Positions 47,437 to 55,409 of a DNA stretch of 64,000 nucleotides are shown piece after piece. The stretch comes from Desulfovibrio sp. JC010. GTDB lineage: Bacteria; Desulfobacterota; Desulfovibrionia; Desulfovibrionales; Desulfovibrionaceae. The translations under genes were made by a program, and so were the position numbers. Every line of letters begins with the position of its first letter. Within the stretch, counting starts at the first letter, position 1. The DNA lies in NCBI RefSeq assembly GCF_010470675.1, contig NZ_VOIQ01000004.1, positions 62,001 to 126,000 on the forward strand, given 5' to 3'. The notes beneath the pieces were generated by a model that saw only the letters and a program-made list of their open reading frames with translations, was not told the DNA's origin and ran no database searches.

Positions 47437-50322
47437 ATGACCAACTTACATGGCTTCAAAGAAATATCACGCGAATATCTTAGCGAACTTAACGGCGAGG
47501 CCGTTATCTACGAACATGAAAAAACCGGCGGACGGGTTCTGTCCGTAATTAATAATGATGAAAACAAAACTTTCGGCATCAGCTTCCGCACTCCCCCGGA
47601 AAACAGCACCGGGCTGCCGCACATCCTCGAACATTCCGTGCTTTGCGGATCAAAAAAGTATCCGGTCAAAGAACCTTTTGTAGAGCTGCTCAAATGCTCT
47701 TTGCAGACTTTCCTCAATGCCATGACCTACCCGGATAAGACTGTCTACCCGGTAGCCAGCCCCAATGAGCAGGATTTCCGAAATCTCGTCGGCGTATACC
47801 TTGATGCGGTTTTCTTCCCCAATCTGACCCCCAACACCCTTATGCAGGAAGGCTGGCATTACGTACCTGAAGAAGACGGCAGTCTGAGCTACAAAGGAGT
47901 AGTCTTCAATGAAATGAAGGGAGCATACTCCTCCCCGGACAGCCTGCTTTACGAAGCCACCCAGAATTCACTGTTCCCGGACACCACCTACGGCCTTGAT
48001 TCCGGCGGTGACCCGGAAATTATTCCGGAACTCACCTTTGACGAATTCATGGATTTTCACGCTAAATACTACCACCCCTCCAATGCATACGCATTTTTTT
48101 ACGGAGATGATGATCCGCAGCACCGTCTGGCCATGCTCGACGAATATTTTTCCCAGTTTGAAAAGATCGACCCCAAATCCGGGATCGGTGTTCAAGCTCC
48201 TTTTGAAAAACCCGTGGCTGTGGAGAAAAAGTACGCCGCTTCCGATGACGGCAACCAGAAGGCCATGTTCACCGTCAACTTCGGCATCAGCCGGGGCCGC
48301 GATTCCATGGCCGACCTTGAACTGAGTGTACTGGAGCAGATTCTTATCGGACTGCCCTCCTCCCCCCTGCGCAAGGCCCTCAATGATTCCGGCTTAGGCG
48401 AAGACATGGCCGGGGTCGGGCTGGAAAACGAACTGCGCCAGCTCTACTTCTCCACCGGACTCAAAGGCATTAACGCCGAAGACGCGCCCAAAGTGGAAGA
48501 ACTGGTCTTTTCCACCCTCAAAGAGCTTGCCGCTAAAGGTATTGCCCGTGAAGACATTGATGCGGCCCTGAACACCATTGAATTCCAGCTGCGCGAGAAC
48601 AACACCGGGGCCTACCCACGCGGACTCTCGGTGATGATTACCGCCATGACCTCATGGCTCTACGATGAACATCCCCTTGAATACGTGCGCTACGAACAGC
48701 CGCTGGAAGAACTCAAGGTCCGCATTGAAAAAGGTGAAAAAATTTTCGAGCTGCTCATTGATGAAATTTTCCTGAACAACAACTACCGCTCCACCGTGCT
48801 GCTCACTCCCGACAGTAAAGTCGGCCCCCAGCGTGAAGAGCGGGAGAAAGCGAAGCTGGCCGCTGCCCGCGAAGCCATGGATGAGACAGAATACAAGGGA
48901 GTGGTTGCCAAAGCAGAAGAGCTTCAGAAAGAACAGGAAGCCCACGACGATCCCGCAGCACTGGCCTCCATCCCCAGACTCAAGGTTTCCGACCTCGACA
49001 AGGAAGGCAAGGAAATCGTCTGCAAAGAAAAAGGAGAAATGCTTTTCCACGATCTGGACACCAACGGCATCGTTTATCTCGACCTTGCTTTCGACTTCGC
49101 AGGACTTGAGGACCGTTTGCTGCCCTATCTGCCCCTGTTCGGGCGGGCACTGGTTCAGACCGGGACAAAATCCACCGATTTCGTGACCATGACCAGACGC
49201 ATGGCTGCCAAGACCGGCGGAATCTCCCCCACTTCCATCGTAAACTCCAAGCATGGTGTGGACGAAAGCTACACCCGCTTTGTATTGCGCGGCAAAGCCA
49301 CTGCCGAACGCAGTTCCGACCTGCTTTCCATCATGGGAGAACTGCTCCGCGAAGCGTCCCTCGACAACAAGGACCGCATCCGCCAGCTGGTTCTGGAATC
49401 CAAGGCCCGCAAGGAGCAGGCCCTTGTGCCCTCCGGTCACATCATGGCTGCCACACGCATGAAAGCCCGTTTCAATGAAGCCGGGTACATTAACGAACTC
49501 ATGAACGGTATTTCCGGCCTTGAATTCCTGCGTGAACTGGCAGACCGTGTAGATAACGATTTTGATTCCGTGGTCGGTGATCTTGAGGAGATCCGCGCAA
49601 CTATCCTCAATCAGGCCAACCTGCTCACCAACCTGACCTTGAATGGCAAAAGCTTCGGTTCTGTTGAAAACATCATTACTGACATGATCGGCAGCCTGCC
49701 TGCCGGAAGCCGATCCGTTGCCACCCGCAAGCGTACTTCATTTTCCAAGGCTGAAGGTCTGTGCATTCCCGCACAGGTCAGCTACGTTGCCAAAGGTGCC
49801 AACGTCTACGAACATGGTTATGAGTATTCCGGCGCGGCGCACGTCATCAGCCGCTACCTGCGTACCGGGTATCTCTGGGATAAAGTCCGCGTACAGGGCG
49901 GTGCCTACGGTTCCTTCTCCATGTTCGACCGTTCTTCCGGCAGCCTGAGCTTCGTTTCCTACCGCGACCCCAACCTGACCCGCACCCTCGACACCTACGA
50001 CGGAGTTGCCGATTACCTGAACAATCTCGAAGTAAACACCGATGAGCTGGAAAAGGCTGTTCTCGGCGGAATCGGGGAGATCGACAATTACATGCTGCCT
50101 GATGCCAAGGGCTACACCTCCATGGTCCGTCACCTCAGCGGAGAGGACGCAGCTTTCAGGCAGAATATCCGCGAGCAGGTGCTCGGATGCAGCGAGCAGG
50201 ATTTCCGCAATTTCGCAGCAGCAGCCAAGTCCGTAGCCGAGCACGGTGACATCGTGGTGCTCGGAAGCAAGAAAGCCATGGAAGAATCCGGACTTGATCT
50301 GGATCTGGTGGATGTATTGTAA
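47437..50322 (+). CDS. M16C metalloprotease (presequence protease/PreP-like)
   Basis: 961 aa, full length for the four-domain PreP family. The inverted zinc motif is H62-ILE65-H66 (PHILEHSVLCG) and the distal Glu lies in FNEMKGAYSS (E159). The C-terminal half repeats the M16 fold and ends ...AMEESGLDLDLVDVL. These enzymes close around and degrade short unfolded peptides, such as cleaved signal or transit peptides. There is no signal peptide, so it is cytoplasmic. A GGAG site precedes the ATG. Monocistronic. Confidence 0.93.
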   Translation: MTNLHGFKEISREYLSELNGEAVIYEHEKTGGRVLSVINNDENKTFGISFRTPPENSTGLPHILEHSVLCGSKKYPVKEPFVELLKCSLQTFLNAMTYPDKTVYPVASPNEQDFRNLVGVYLDAVFFPNLTPNTLMQEGWHYVPEEDGSLSYKGVVFNEMKGAYSSPDSLLYEATQNSLFPDTTYGLDSGGDPEIIPELTFDEFMDFHAKYYHPSNAYAFFYGDDDPQHRLAMLDEYFSQFEKIDPKSGIGVQAPFEKPVAVEKKYAASDDGNQKAMFTVNFGISRGRDSMADLELSVLEQILIGLPSSPLRKALNDSGLGEDMAGVGLENELRQLYFSTGLKGINAEDAPKVEELVFSTLKELAAKGIAREDIDAALNTIEFQLRENNTGAYPRGLSVMITAMTSWLYDEHPLEYVRYEQPLEELKVRIEKGEKIFELLIDEIFLNNNYRSTVLLTPDSKVGPQREEREKAKLAAAREAMDETEYKGVVAKAEELQKEQEAHDDPAALASIPRLKVSDLDKEGKEIVCKEKGEMLFHDLDTNGIVYLDLAFDFAGLEDRLLPYLPLFGRALVQTGTKSTDFVTMTRRMAAKTGGISPTSIVNSKHGVDESYTRFVLRGKATAERSSDLLSIMGELLREASLDNKDRIRQLVLESKARKEQALVPSGHIMAATRMKARFNEAGYINELMNGISGLEFLRELADRVDNDFDSVVGDLEEIRATILNQANLLTNLTLNGKSFGSVENIITDMIGSLPAGSRSVATRKRTSFSKAEGLCIPAQVSYVAKGANVYEHGYEYSGAAHVISRYLRTGYLWDKVRVQGGAYGSFSMFDRSSGSLSFVSYRDPNLTRTLDTYDGVADYLNNLEVNTDELEKAVLGGIGEIDNYMLPDAKGYTSMVRHLSGEDAAFRQNIREQVLGCSEQDFRNFAAAAKSVAEHGDIVVLGSKKAMEESGLDLDLVDVL

Positions 50323-50365
50323 GAGTGATTTGATGCGCTATCGCGCTTTTTGATGAATTGATTTC

Positions 50366-50420
50366 GCCTCCGGCGGCCAAAGGGGATAATCCCCTTTGGA
50401 ATCCTTAGTTGTTTAAGGCT
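50366..50420 (+). repeat. Intergenic repeat copy R10 (forward, divergent)
   Basis: GCCTCCGGCGG is followed directly by CCAAAGGGGAT-A-ATCCCCTTTGG (50377-50399), an 11-bp perfect stem quite different from other copies, then AATCCTTAGTTG. It starts 43 bp after the protease stop codon. Confidence 0.75.
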
Positions 50421-50458
50421 CTTACATAATAAAGCAGATCTCCTCTCAAACAAAAACC

Positions 50459-50494
50459 AAGCGAAACCGTACACTTACGGTTTCGCTTTTTTTC
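50459..50494 (+). terminator. Terminator downstream of the M16C gene
   Basis: AGCGAAACCGTA-CACT-TACGGTTTCGCT followed by TTTTTT. Confidence 0.9.
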
Positions 50495-50595
50495 TTTCCA
50501 TCAGCACTAAATATCCCCGGCAAACGGACGATAGGATTACTAACCACACACAAAACCATAGACAGTAAAGTTGAAAAACCACTCCGGGAGGGGAG

Positions 50596-50814
50596 ATGAC
50601 TTTCGACAAGACTGATATAGACAGCATCATGCTGTCCTGCACGCTTTCGTCCGATGAGCAGGCGACCTCTTTCAGTGAGGAAGATTCTGCTGAACGGCAT
50701 GAAAAACTCGCCAAGCTACGCGACCAGATCCGGGCAGGGACCTATCGTCCTGCCATCGGGGAAATCGCCATTAATCTGGTTCGCTCCGAAGCCAAAATCA
50801 GCGGTTTTGGTTGA
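50596..50814 (+). CDS. flgM: FlgM-like anti-sigma-28 factor
   Basis: 72 aa, somewhat short for FlgM (usually 90-100). The C-terminal half RHEKLAKLRDQIRAGTYRPAIGEIAINLV matches the FlgM segment that binds FliA (pattern K-i-x-x-L-k-x-x-I-x-x-G-x-Y). The N-terminus is acidic and disordered, as in FlgM. A GGAGGGGAG site precedes the ATG. It stands alone, away from flagellar structural genes. Resemblance is short, so the name is tentative. Confidence 0.68.
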   Translation: MTFDKTDIDSIMLSCTLSSDEQATSFSEEDSAERHEKLAKLRDQIRAGTYRPAIGEIAINLVRSEAKISGFG

Positions 50815-50893
50815 TCTCGCGCATTGCCGCACCATTTTACTTTACCTTCACGCCACATGCATTTAAACTGCCGGGTCTGAAACCGGAGGTATG

Positions 50894-51760
50894 ATGCTAG
50901 TTGTAATAAATGTGGATGATCTTGGGCTGCATCCGGCTGTGCGCCGGGCTGTGGACCGGCTCGCTGCTGCCGGGGTTGTGACCTCAACCACCGCCCTTGC
51001 CAACGGTCCGGATTTATCCGAGTCCGTGCTTCTGCAGGAAAAGCATGCAGGGCTGGGAATTGGCGCTCACCTTAACCTGCTGCGCGGCAAACCCATCTCC
51101 AACCCGGACCACATCCCCAGCCTTGTGGATGATGACGGACTGCTTTTCGGCAACTACACATCCCTGCTGCTGCGCTACATGACCGGACGTATCAAGCTTT
51201 CCGAAGTGGAAAAAGAATGGTCCGCACAGGTGGAATACCTGCTTGACCACAAGGTCCGCCTGACCCATTTTGACAGCGAAAAGCATATCCACGCCTGGCC
51301 GGGGCTCTACAATCTGGCAGGCCGGATTGCCAATAAGTACGGGATTAAATGGATACGCCGTCCATGGGAACATACGCCCATATCCCGCACAGACAAAGGC
51401 ATGTTGCGTACCCGGTTTTTACAGCTCTGCCTCGGGGCAAGCTTTCCCGGCAAAAAGCCGCACACGGCTGATTGCGTCTGGGGAATCGGCGACCAGAAAG
51501 AAAATCTGGAGCCGCATCTTTTTAAGAAATACGTCGAAACCTATCGACCTGAAATAGTTGAAATTGTCTGCCATCCCGGTCTCCCGCAGGCAGGAGACGG
51601 CCCGCTGCCGTCCGAATTCGGTCCGATGCGGGTAGAAGCACAGTGGAAAGAAGAATCGCAGTCCCTGCTGCACAAGGAATGGCTGAAAATATTTAAAGAT
51701 CTGGGGGCCACCCCTGTAAACTACGGGCAGATCGACCCCTGTAGCGGAGAGAAGAAATGA
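50894..51760 (+). CDS. YdjC/ChbG/HpnK-family carbohydrate deacetylase (NaxD-like)
   Basis: About 288 aa. GGAGG lies one base before an ATG at 50891 and four before the ATG at 50894; the second is preferred. Metal and catalytic motifs: VINVDDLGLHPAV (D-D), GIGAHLNLLRG (H), HFDSEKHIHAWPG (H-x-H) and VEIVCHPG. Family members deacetylate N-acetylated sugars; NaxD of Francisella acts on polyprenyl-P-GalNAc. It overlaps the next gene, a polyprenyl-P glycosyltransferase, by 4 nt, which favours the NaxD-like role. Confidence 0.87.
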   Translation: MLVVINVDDLGLHPAVRRAVDRLAAAGVVTSTTALANGPDLSESVLLQEKHAGLGIGAHLNLLRGKPISNPDHIPSLVDDDGLLFGNYTSLLLRYMTGRIKLSEVEKEWSAQVEYLLDHKVRLTHFDSEKHIHAWPGLYNLAGRIANKYGIKWIRRPWEHTPISRTDKGMLRTRFLQLCLGASFPGKKPHTADCVWGIGDQKENLEPHLFKKYVETYRPEIVEIVCHPGLPQAGDGPLPSEFGPMRVEAQWKEESQSLLHKEWLKIFKDLGATPVNYGQIDPCSGEKK

Positions 51761-52731
51761 TGCCGAAAGCTGAAAAATGTACAAAAGAGATTGAAATCAG
51801 CATTGTCACTCCCATGCACAACGAAGAAGGCTGTGTACGTGAATTCCACAAACGGATCAGCGCAGCCCTGCAGGGAATGAATACTACCTACGAAGTCCTG
51901 CTGGTCAACGACGGCTCCACCGACAGCACCGAATCCATCATCCGCGAACTTGCCGCAGACGACCCCAACCTCAAGGGAATCATGCTGGCCCGCAACCGTG
52001 GACAATGTACCGCAATCTACGCCGGAATCCAGGAAAGTAAAGGATGCTACGTAGTTATCATGGACGGCGACCTGCAGCACAAGCCGGAAGAAGTGCCGTC
52101 TCTAATCGAAGAAATCCGCAAGGGCTACGACCTTGTTTCCGGATGCCGCACCAACCGCGGCGAGTCCATGATCAAACGCAAGCTGCCCAGCAAAATCGCC
52201 AACTACCTCATGCGCGCTACCAGCGGCTGTCAGGTCCGCGACATGGGCGGACTTTCCGTACTCAAGGGCAAACTGGCCCGCTCCATGACCCTGCGCGAAG
52301 GCCAGCACAGGCTCATCCCCGCGCTGGTTTACGGCATGGGCGGCTCCACTTCCGAAGTGCCCATTTCCGCGCCCCCGCGTTTTGCCGGGGAAAGCCATTA
52401 CGGCCTCTCCCGCTCTATCGACGTCCTTTTCGACATCGTCATGCTCTGGTTCCAGTCTTCATTCAAGCAGCGTCCCATCTATCTTTTCGGACGCATCAGC
52501 CTTGTAATGTTCATGCTCGCCTCACTGGTCATGGTCTGGCTGCTCTACGAAAAAGTTTTCTTCGGCGTCCACATGGGAACCCGCCCGCCTTTCATGGGCT
52601 GCATCCTGCTCTACCTGAGTTCGCTGGGTTTCATGTCCACCGGACTTATTCTAGAATCGCTGACTAACACCTATGACGCTGTCATGGGCAATAAGCCTTA
52701 TCAGGTTCGGGAGATTGTGGAGAAGGAATAA
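51757..52731 (+). CDS. GT2 polyprenyl-phosphate glycosyltransferase (ArnC/DPM1/FlmF2-like)
   Basis: 324 aa. The GT-A domain (SIVTPMHNEEGCVREF, VLLVNDGSTDSTE, nucleotide-binding VIMDGDLQHKPEEV) is followed by two C-terminal membrane helices (about 238-260 and 270-300). This is the plan of ArnC/DPM1/GtrB enzymes that load a sugar onto undecaprenyl phosphate at the inner face. It is coupled to the YdjC gene through an ATGA overlap. With the ArnT-like protein at 28.3 kb it could form a lipid A or glycan modification route. Confidence 0.9.
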   Translation: MMPKAEKCTKEIEISIVTPMHNEEGCVREFHKRISAALQGMNTTYEVLLVNDGSTDSTESIIRELAADDPNLKGIMLARNRGQCTAIYAGIQESKGCYVVIMDGDLQHKPEEVPSLIEEIRKGYDLVSGCRTNRGESMIKRKLPSKIANYLMRATSGCQVRDMGGLSVLKGKLARSMTLREGQHRLIPALVYGMGGSTSEVPISAPPRFAGESHYGLSRSIDVLFDIVMLWFQSSFKQRPIYLFGRISLVMFMLASLVMVWLLYEKVFFGVHMGTRPPFMGCILLYLSSLGFMSTGLILESLTNTYDAVMGNKPYQVREIVEKE

Positions 52732-52733
52732 GA

Positions 52734-52792
52734 TGCCTCCGGCGGCTTAAACCCTTTTGCAAAAGGGGTTAAGAATCCCAAAACCTTTCAAT
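52734..52792 (+). repeat. Intergenic repeat copy R11 (forward)
   Basis: TGCCTCCGGCGGC begins 3 bases after the GT2 stop codon. The palindrome at 52747-52772 has one mismatch (GGGGTT where other copies have GGGTTT). The tail AAGAATCCCAAAACC is kept. The UUCG segment is missing. Confidence 0.82.
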
Positions 52793-52832
52793 AATTAAAT
52801 GCCCAGTTGAATTCTCAACTGGGCATTTAATT
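52793..52832. terminator. Bidirectional terminator overlapping the fic stop codon
   Basis: A perfect 18-bp stem (52793-52810 with 52815-52832; AATTAAATGCCCAGTTGA on the left) around ATTC. The fic stop codon lies within the right arm. Confidence 0.88.
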
Positions 52833-53825
52833 TAAAGAAAACAATTTCCCCTTCTCCGTAAGCCGATATCGCTGATTCTTACTCTTGGGCTTGTCAGGGA
52901 TGGTCATTTCAACAAATCCCGCTTCCAACGCGGGCTTAAGATAGAGCTCTCGAAAGGACTTACGGTCTTTAAGGTTCAAAACAGACAACAATTCATCACG
53001 ATGCATTTCACCTGAAACCGCTTCAACCAAGGCTTTAACATGGGGGGTGTCATGGGGGGTGTCATGGGGGGTAGCAGACAAAACCGCATCCAGAATCATC
53101 CTGAGCATGAACTCTATGAACGGTGCAGAGTCAGCTTTGTTGGTGCTTTCCTGCAAAGCAGCATAGTATTCTTCCTGATGTTCGAAGACCAGACTTTCCA
53201 CTGGAATATCAGCAAAAATTGGATTCCAGCTCTTAAGAATCAAAGTCTGCCATAAACGGCCCATACGCCCGTTGCCGTCCGCAAATGGGTGTATGAATTC
53301 AAATTCGTAATGAAATACCGAACTGGCAATTAAGGGATGGTCATCTGTTGCTGCCAGCCATGCAAATAAATCCTGCATAAGTGCCGGAACCCTATCCGCA
53401 GGCGGAGCCATGTGGATCACCCGTTCCCCGGCAATTACCCCCACACCGGAGCGGCGATAAATGCCGAACTCATCAATGAGTCCGGCCATGAGCACACCGT
53501 GCGCTTCTTTTAAATCAGCTTCCCTGTCCACCGACCAATCATCAAATCTATCATAGGCCGCAATGGCGTTACGTACCTCCTGAATCTCACGGGGCGGGGC
53601 AATTACCCTTTTGCCGTCCAGAATGGCTGTGATCTGTTCTTTGCTCAGATTGTTACCTTCAATAGCAAGCGATCCGTGAATGGTGCGCACCCGATTGATA
53701 CGTCTCAAACGCAACTCTCTGGAGTCATCTGCAAGGACAGTCAAACGCCCTACTTCCTCGCTGATCCGGGCAATCAGATTTACGATGGCAGGGGTTATTA
53801 TATGTGGGGGACTGTAGGCAACCAT
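52827..53825 (-). CDS. Fic-domain protein with C-terminal winged helix
   Basis: 332 aa. Catalytic loop HPFADGNGRMGR in the Fic domain, flap region upstream, and an N-terminal inhibitory motif of class II Fic proteins (SLAIEGNN, S/T-x-x-x-E-G-N). The C-terminus (about 265-332) looks like a winged helix. Between them is TPHDTPHDTPH, coded by three 12-bp repeats. Fic enzymes transfer AMP or other groups to hydroxyl side chains. The gene starts 3 bp after motB, so it is likely the last gene of the motor operon; its target is unknown. Confidence 0.9.
   Translation of the reverse strand: MVAYSPPHIITPAIVNLIARISEEVGRLTVLADDSRELRLRRINRVRTIHGSLAIEGNNLSKEQITAILDGKRVIAPPREIQEVRNAIAAYDRFDDWSVDREADLKEAHGVLMAGLIDEFGIYRRSGVGVIAGERVIHMAPPADRVPALMQDLFAWLAATDDHPLIASSVFHYEFEFIHPFADGNGRMGRLWQTLILKSWNPIFADIPVESLVFEHQEEYYAALQESTNKADSAPFIEFMLRMILDAVLSATPHDTPHDTPHVKALVEAVSGEMHRDELLSVLNLKDRKSFRELYLKPALEAGFVEMTIPDKPKSKNQRYRLTEKGKLFSLN
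53038..53076. repeat. Short tandem repeat inside fic
   Basis: Three near-exact 12-bp units of form CATGGGGGGTGT, each with six consecutive G. In frame they code for repeated TPHD. Unit gain or loss keeps the frame; slippage within a G-run would break it. Confidence 0.85.
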
Positions 53826-53828
53826 GAC

Positions 53829-54554
53829 CTACTTCTTTTTCTGCGGATAAACCAACAGCACCACGCGGCGGTTGCGCTTCTGATTTGCGGGAATGGCTTT
53901 ACCGTTCTCATCCACGTTGGGGTATGCGGGTGCGGTATCGGCCATGCCCAGAACTTTGATTCTGGACTTGCTGAACCCGTTATTAAGCAGGTAGCGGGCC
54001 ACTGCACTGGCGCGGGCGGAAGACAATTCCCAGTTGGAGGGGAACTGTCTTGAACGCATGGGGATATTGTCTGAATGCCCCTCAATCACGACATCGTATG
54101 GAGACTTGGCGAGGGTGGGAGCGATCTTGGCCAGCACCCTTCTGGCACCCTTGGTCAGATCCGCCTTACCGCTGGGAAAAAAGAAGCCGCCCTTAAGAAT
54201 AATAGCCACGGAATCAGGACGCATCTTGATTTTCAGGGCCTTGGATTCACGGCCCACCAGACGGGCCATCTCAAGCTGCATTTCAAAAATATTACGCTGC
54301 TTCTCACTGATCACCCTGCGGGCAACGGGTGCGCCTTCGTAAGTATCGTTGGCACCCTTGGGCGGCACATCCACTCCCATGGCCGAAGCAAGGGAATCGG
54401 AAACATCCTTGTATTTATTCTGATCAACGTCGGCGATTGCCAGCAAAAGCACAAAGAAACAGAGCAGCAGAGTCATCATATCTGCAAGAGTAAGGGCCCA
54501 GCCGCCCTCTTCTCCGCCCTGTGCAGGCTTTTTCAGGCTGAATTCATCCGACAT
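53829..54554 (-). CDS. motB: MotB-type flagellar stator protein
   Basis: 241 aa. Cytoplasmic start, one membrane helix (about 20-42) containing the proton/sodium-binding Asp (D25 in LTLADMMTLLLCFF), a plug/linker region, and a C-terminal OmpA-like peptidoglycan-binding domain (VIEGHSDNIPMRSRQFPSNWELSSARA, NRRVVLLVY). It pairs with MotA. A 78-bp spacer separates it from motA; fic follows after 3 bp. Confidence 0.93.
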   Translation of the reverse strand: MSDEFSLKKPAQGGEEGGWALTLADMMTLLLCFFVLLLAIADVDQNKYKDVSDSLASAMGVDVPPKGANDTYEGAPVARRVISEKQRNIFEMQLEMARLVGRESKALKIKMRPDSVAIILKGGFFFPSGKADLTKGARRVLAKIAPTLAKSPYDVVIEGHSDNIPMRSRQFPSNWELSSARASAVARYLLNNGFSKSRIKVLGMADTAPAYPNVDENGKAIPANQKRNRRVVLLVYPQKKK

Positions 54555-54632
54555 AGTTCAATCCGTCCAGTGTTACATGCATAATCTTTTTTTCTTAAAA
54601 ATAAATTTGCATTTATTTTTAAGTGCTTCACA

Positions 54633-55409
54633 CTATTTTTTAGCTTTAACGGTAGCCCACTTACGCGGGGGCAGGTAACCCTTCAGCTTGTCCATAACGA
54701 TGGCCGACGGGGTCTTATCCTTGATGAACAGAATACCGTCGCGGATAACCCGCATGAGCAGGGTAATCTCGTCGATCCGTTTTTCCACTTTAATGGCGAT
54801 GGGCATGAAAAGCATGTTGGCGAAAAGCGCGCCGTAGAGAGTGGTGGTCAAGGCGGTCGCCATGGCCGGACCGATAGCGGCGATATCCGCCCCCATTCCC
54901 TGCATCATGGCGATGAGACCGATCAGGGTCCCGATAATACCGAAAGCAGGAGACAGGGTAGACATGGTCCGGTAAATCCCGGCAGCACTGTATTCCTGCT
55001 CATGATACTGCTGGATACGGTTATCAAGAATCTCCTTGATCTCTTCCTTGGAATAACCGTCCACAAGCATCTGCAAACCTTCACGCAAAAATTCGTTTTC
55101 AATATTTTTAAGGCTGCCCTCAAGGTGCTCCTCGCCCTTGGAGGCCACATCCTTGGAAAGTCCGACAATTACTTTGATGTAGTTCTCAAGGGGAAGCTCA
55201 TCCGCACCCATGGCCATCATAAACACACCGAGCACGCGCATTACTTCGCGCAGCGGATAACAAATAAAGGTGGAGGCAATGGTTCCCCCGCCGACGATGG
55301 CTATGCCCGGAAGGTTGATGAACACGCCCACTGAATCAGTGGATGTGTAGGTAGCGACCATGAGAATAGCGATACCGCAGAATATACCGATTATGGTGGC
55401 TATATTCAC
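54633..55409 (-). CDS. motA: MotA-type flagellar stator protein
   Basis: 258 aa with four membrane helices: two at the N-terminus (5-25, 32-52) and two after the cytoplasmic domain (about 150-205). The conserved PAFGIIGTLIGLIAMM and charged cytoplasmic loop (residues 80-140) that contacts FliG are present. It overlaps the upstream CNB-FliG_C gene by 4 nt (ATGA), so both are translated together. Confidence 0.94.
   Translation of the reverse strand: MNIATIIGIFCGIAILMVATYTSTDSVGVFINLPGIAIVGGGTIASTFICYPLREVMRVLGVFMMAMGADELPLENYIKVIVGLSKDVASKGEEHLEGSLKNIENEFLREGLQMLVDGYSKEEIKEILDNRIQQYHEQEYSAAGIYRTMSTLSPAFGIIGTLIGLIAMMQGMGADIAAIGPAMATALTTTLYGALFANMLFMPIAIKVEKRIDEITLLMRVIRDGILFIKDKTPSAIVMDKLKGYLPPRKWATVKAKK

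Noticed and set aside
48652-49440. 262-aa minus-strand frame opposite the M16C protease
   Set aside because: Shadow frame; the protease on the plus strand has its full catalytic motif and length.
53038-53076. Possible CRISPR or other repeat array
   Set aside because: The units are directly adjacent, only 12 bp long and within the fic reading frame; there are no spacers.
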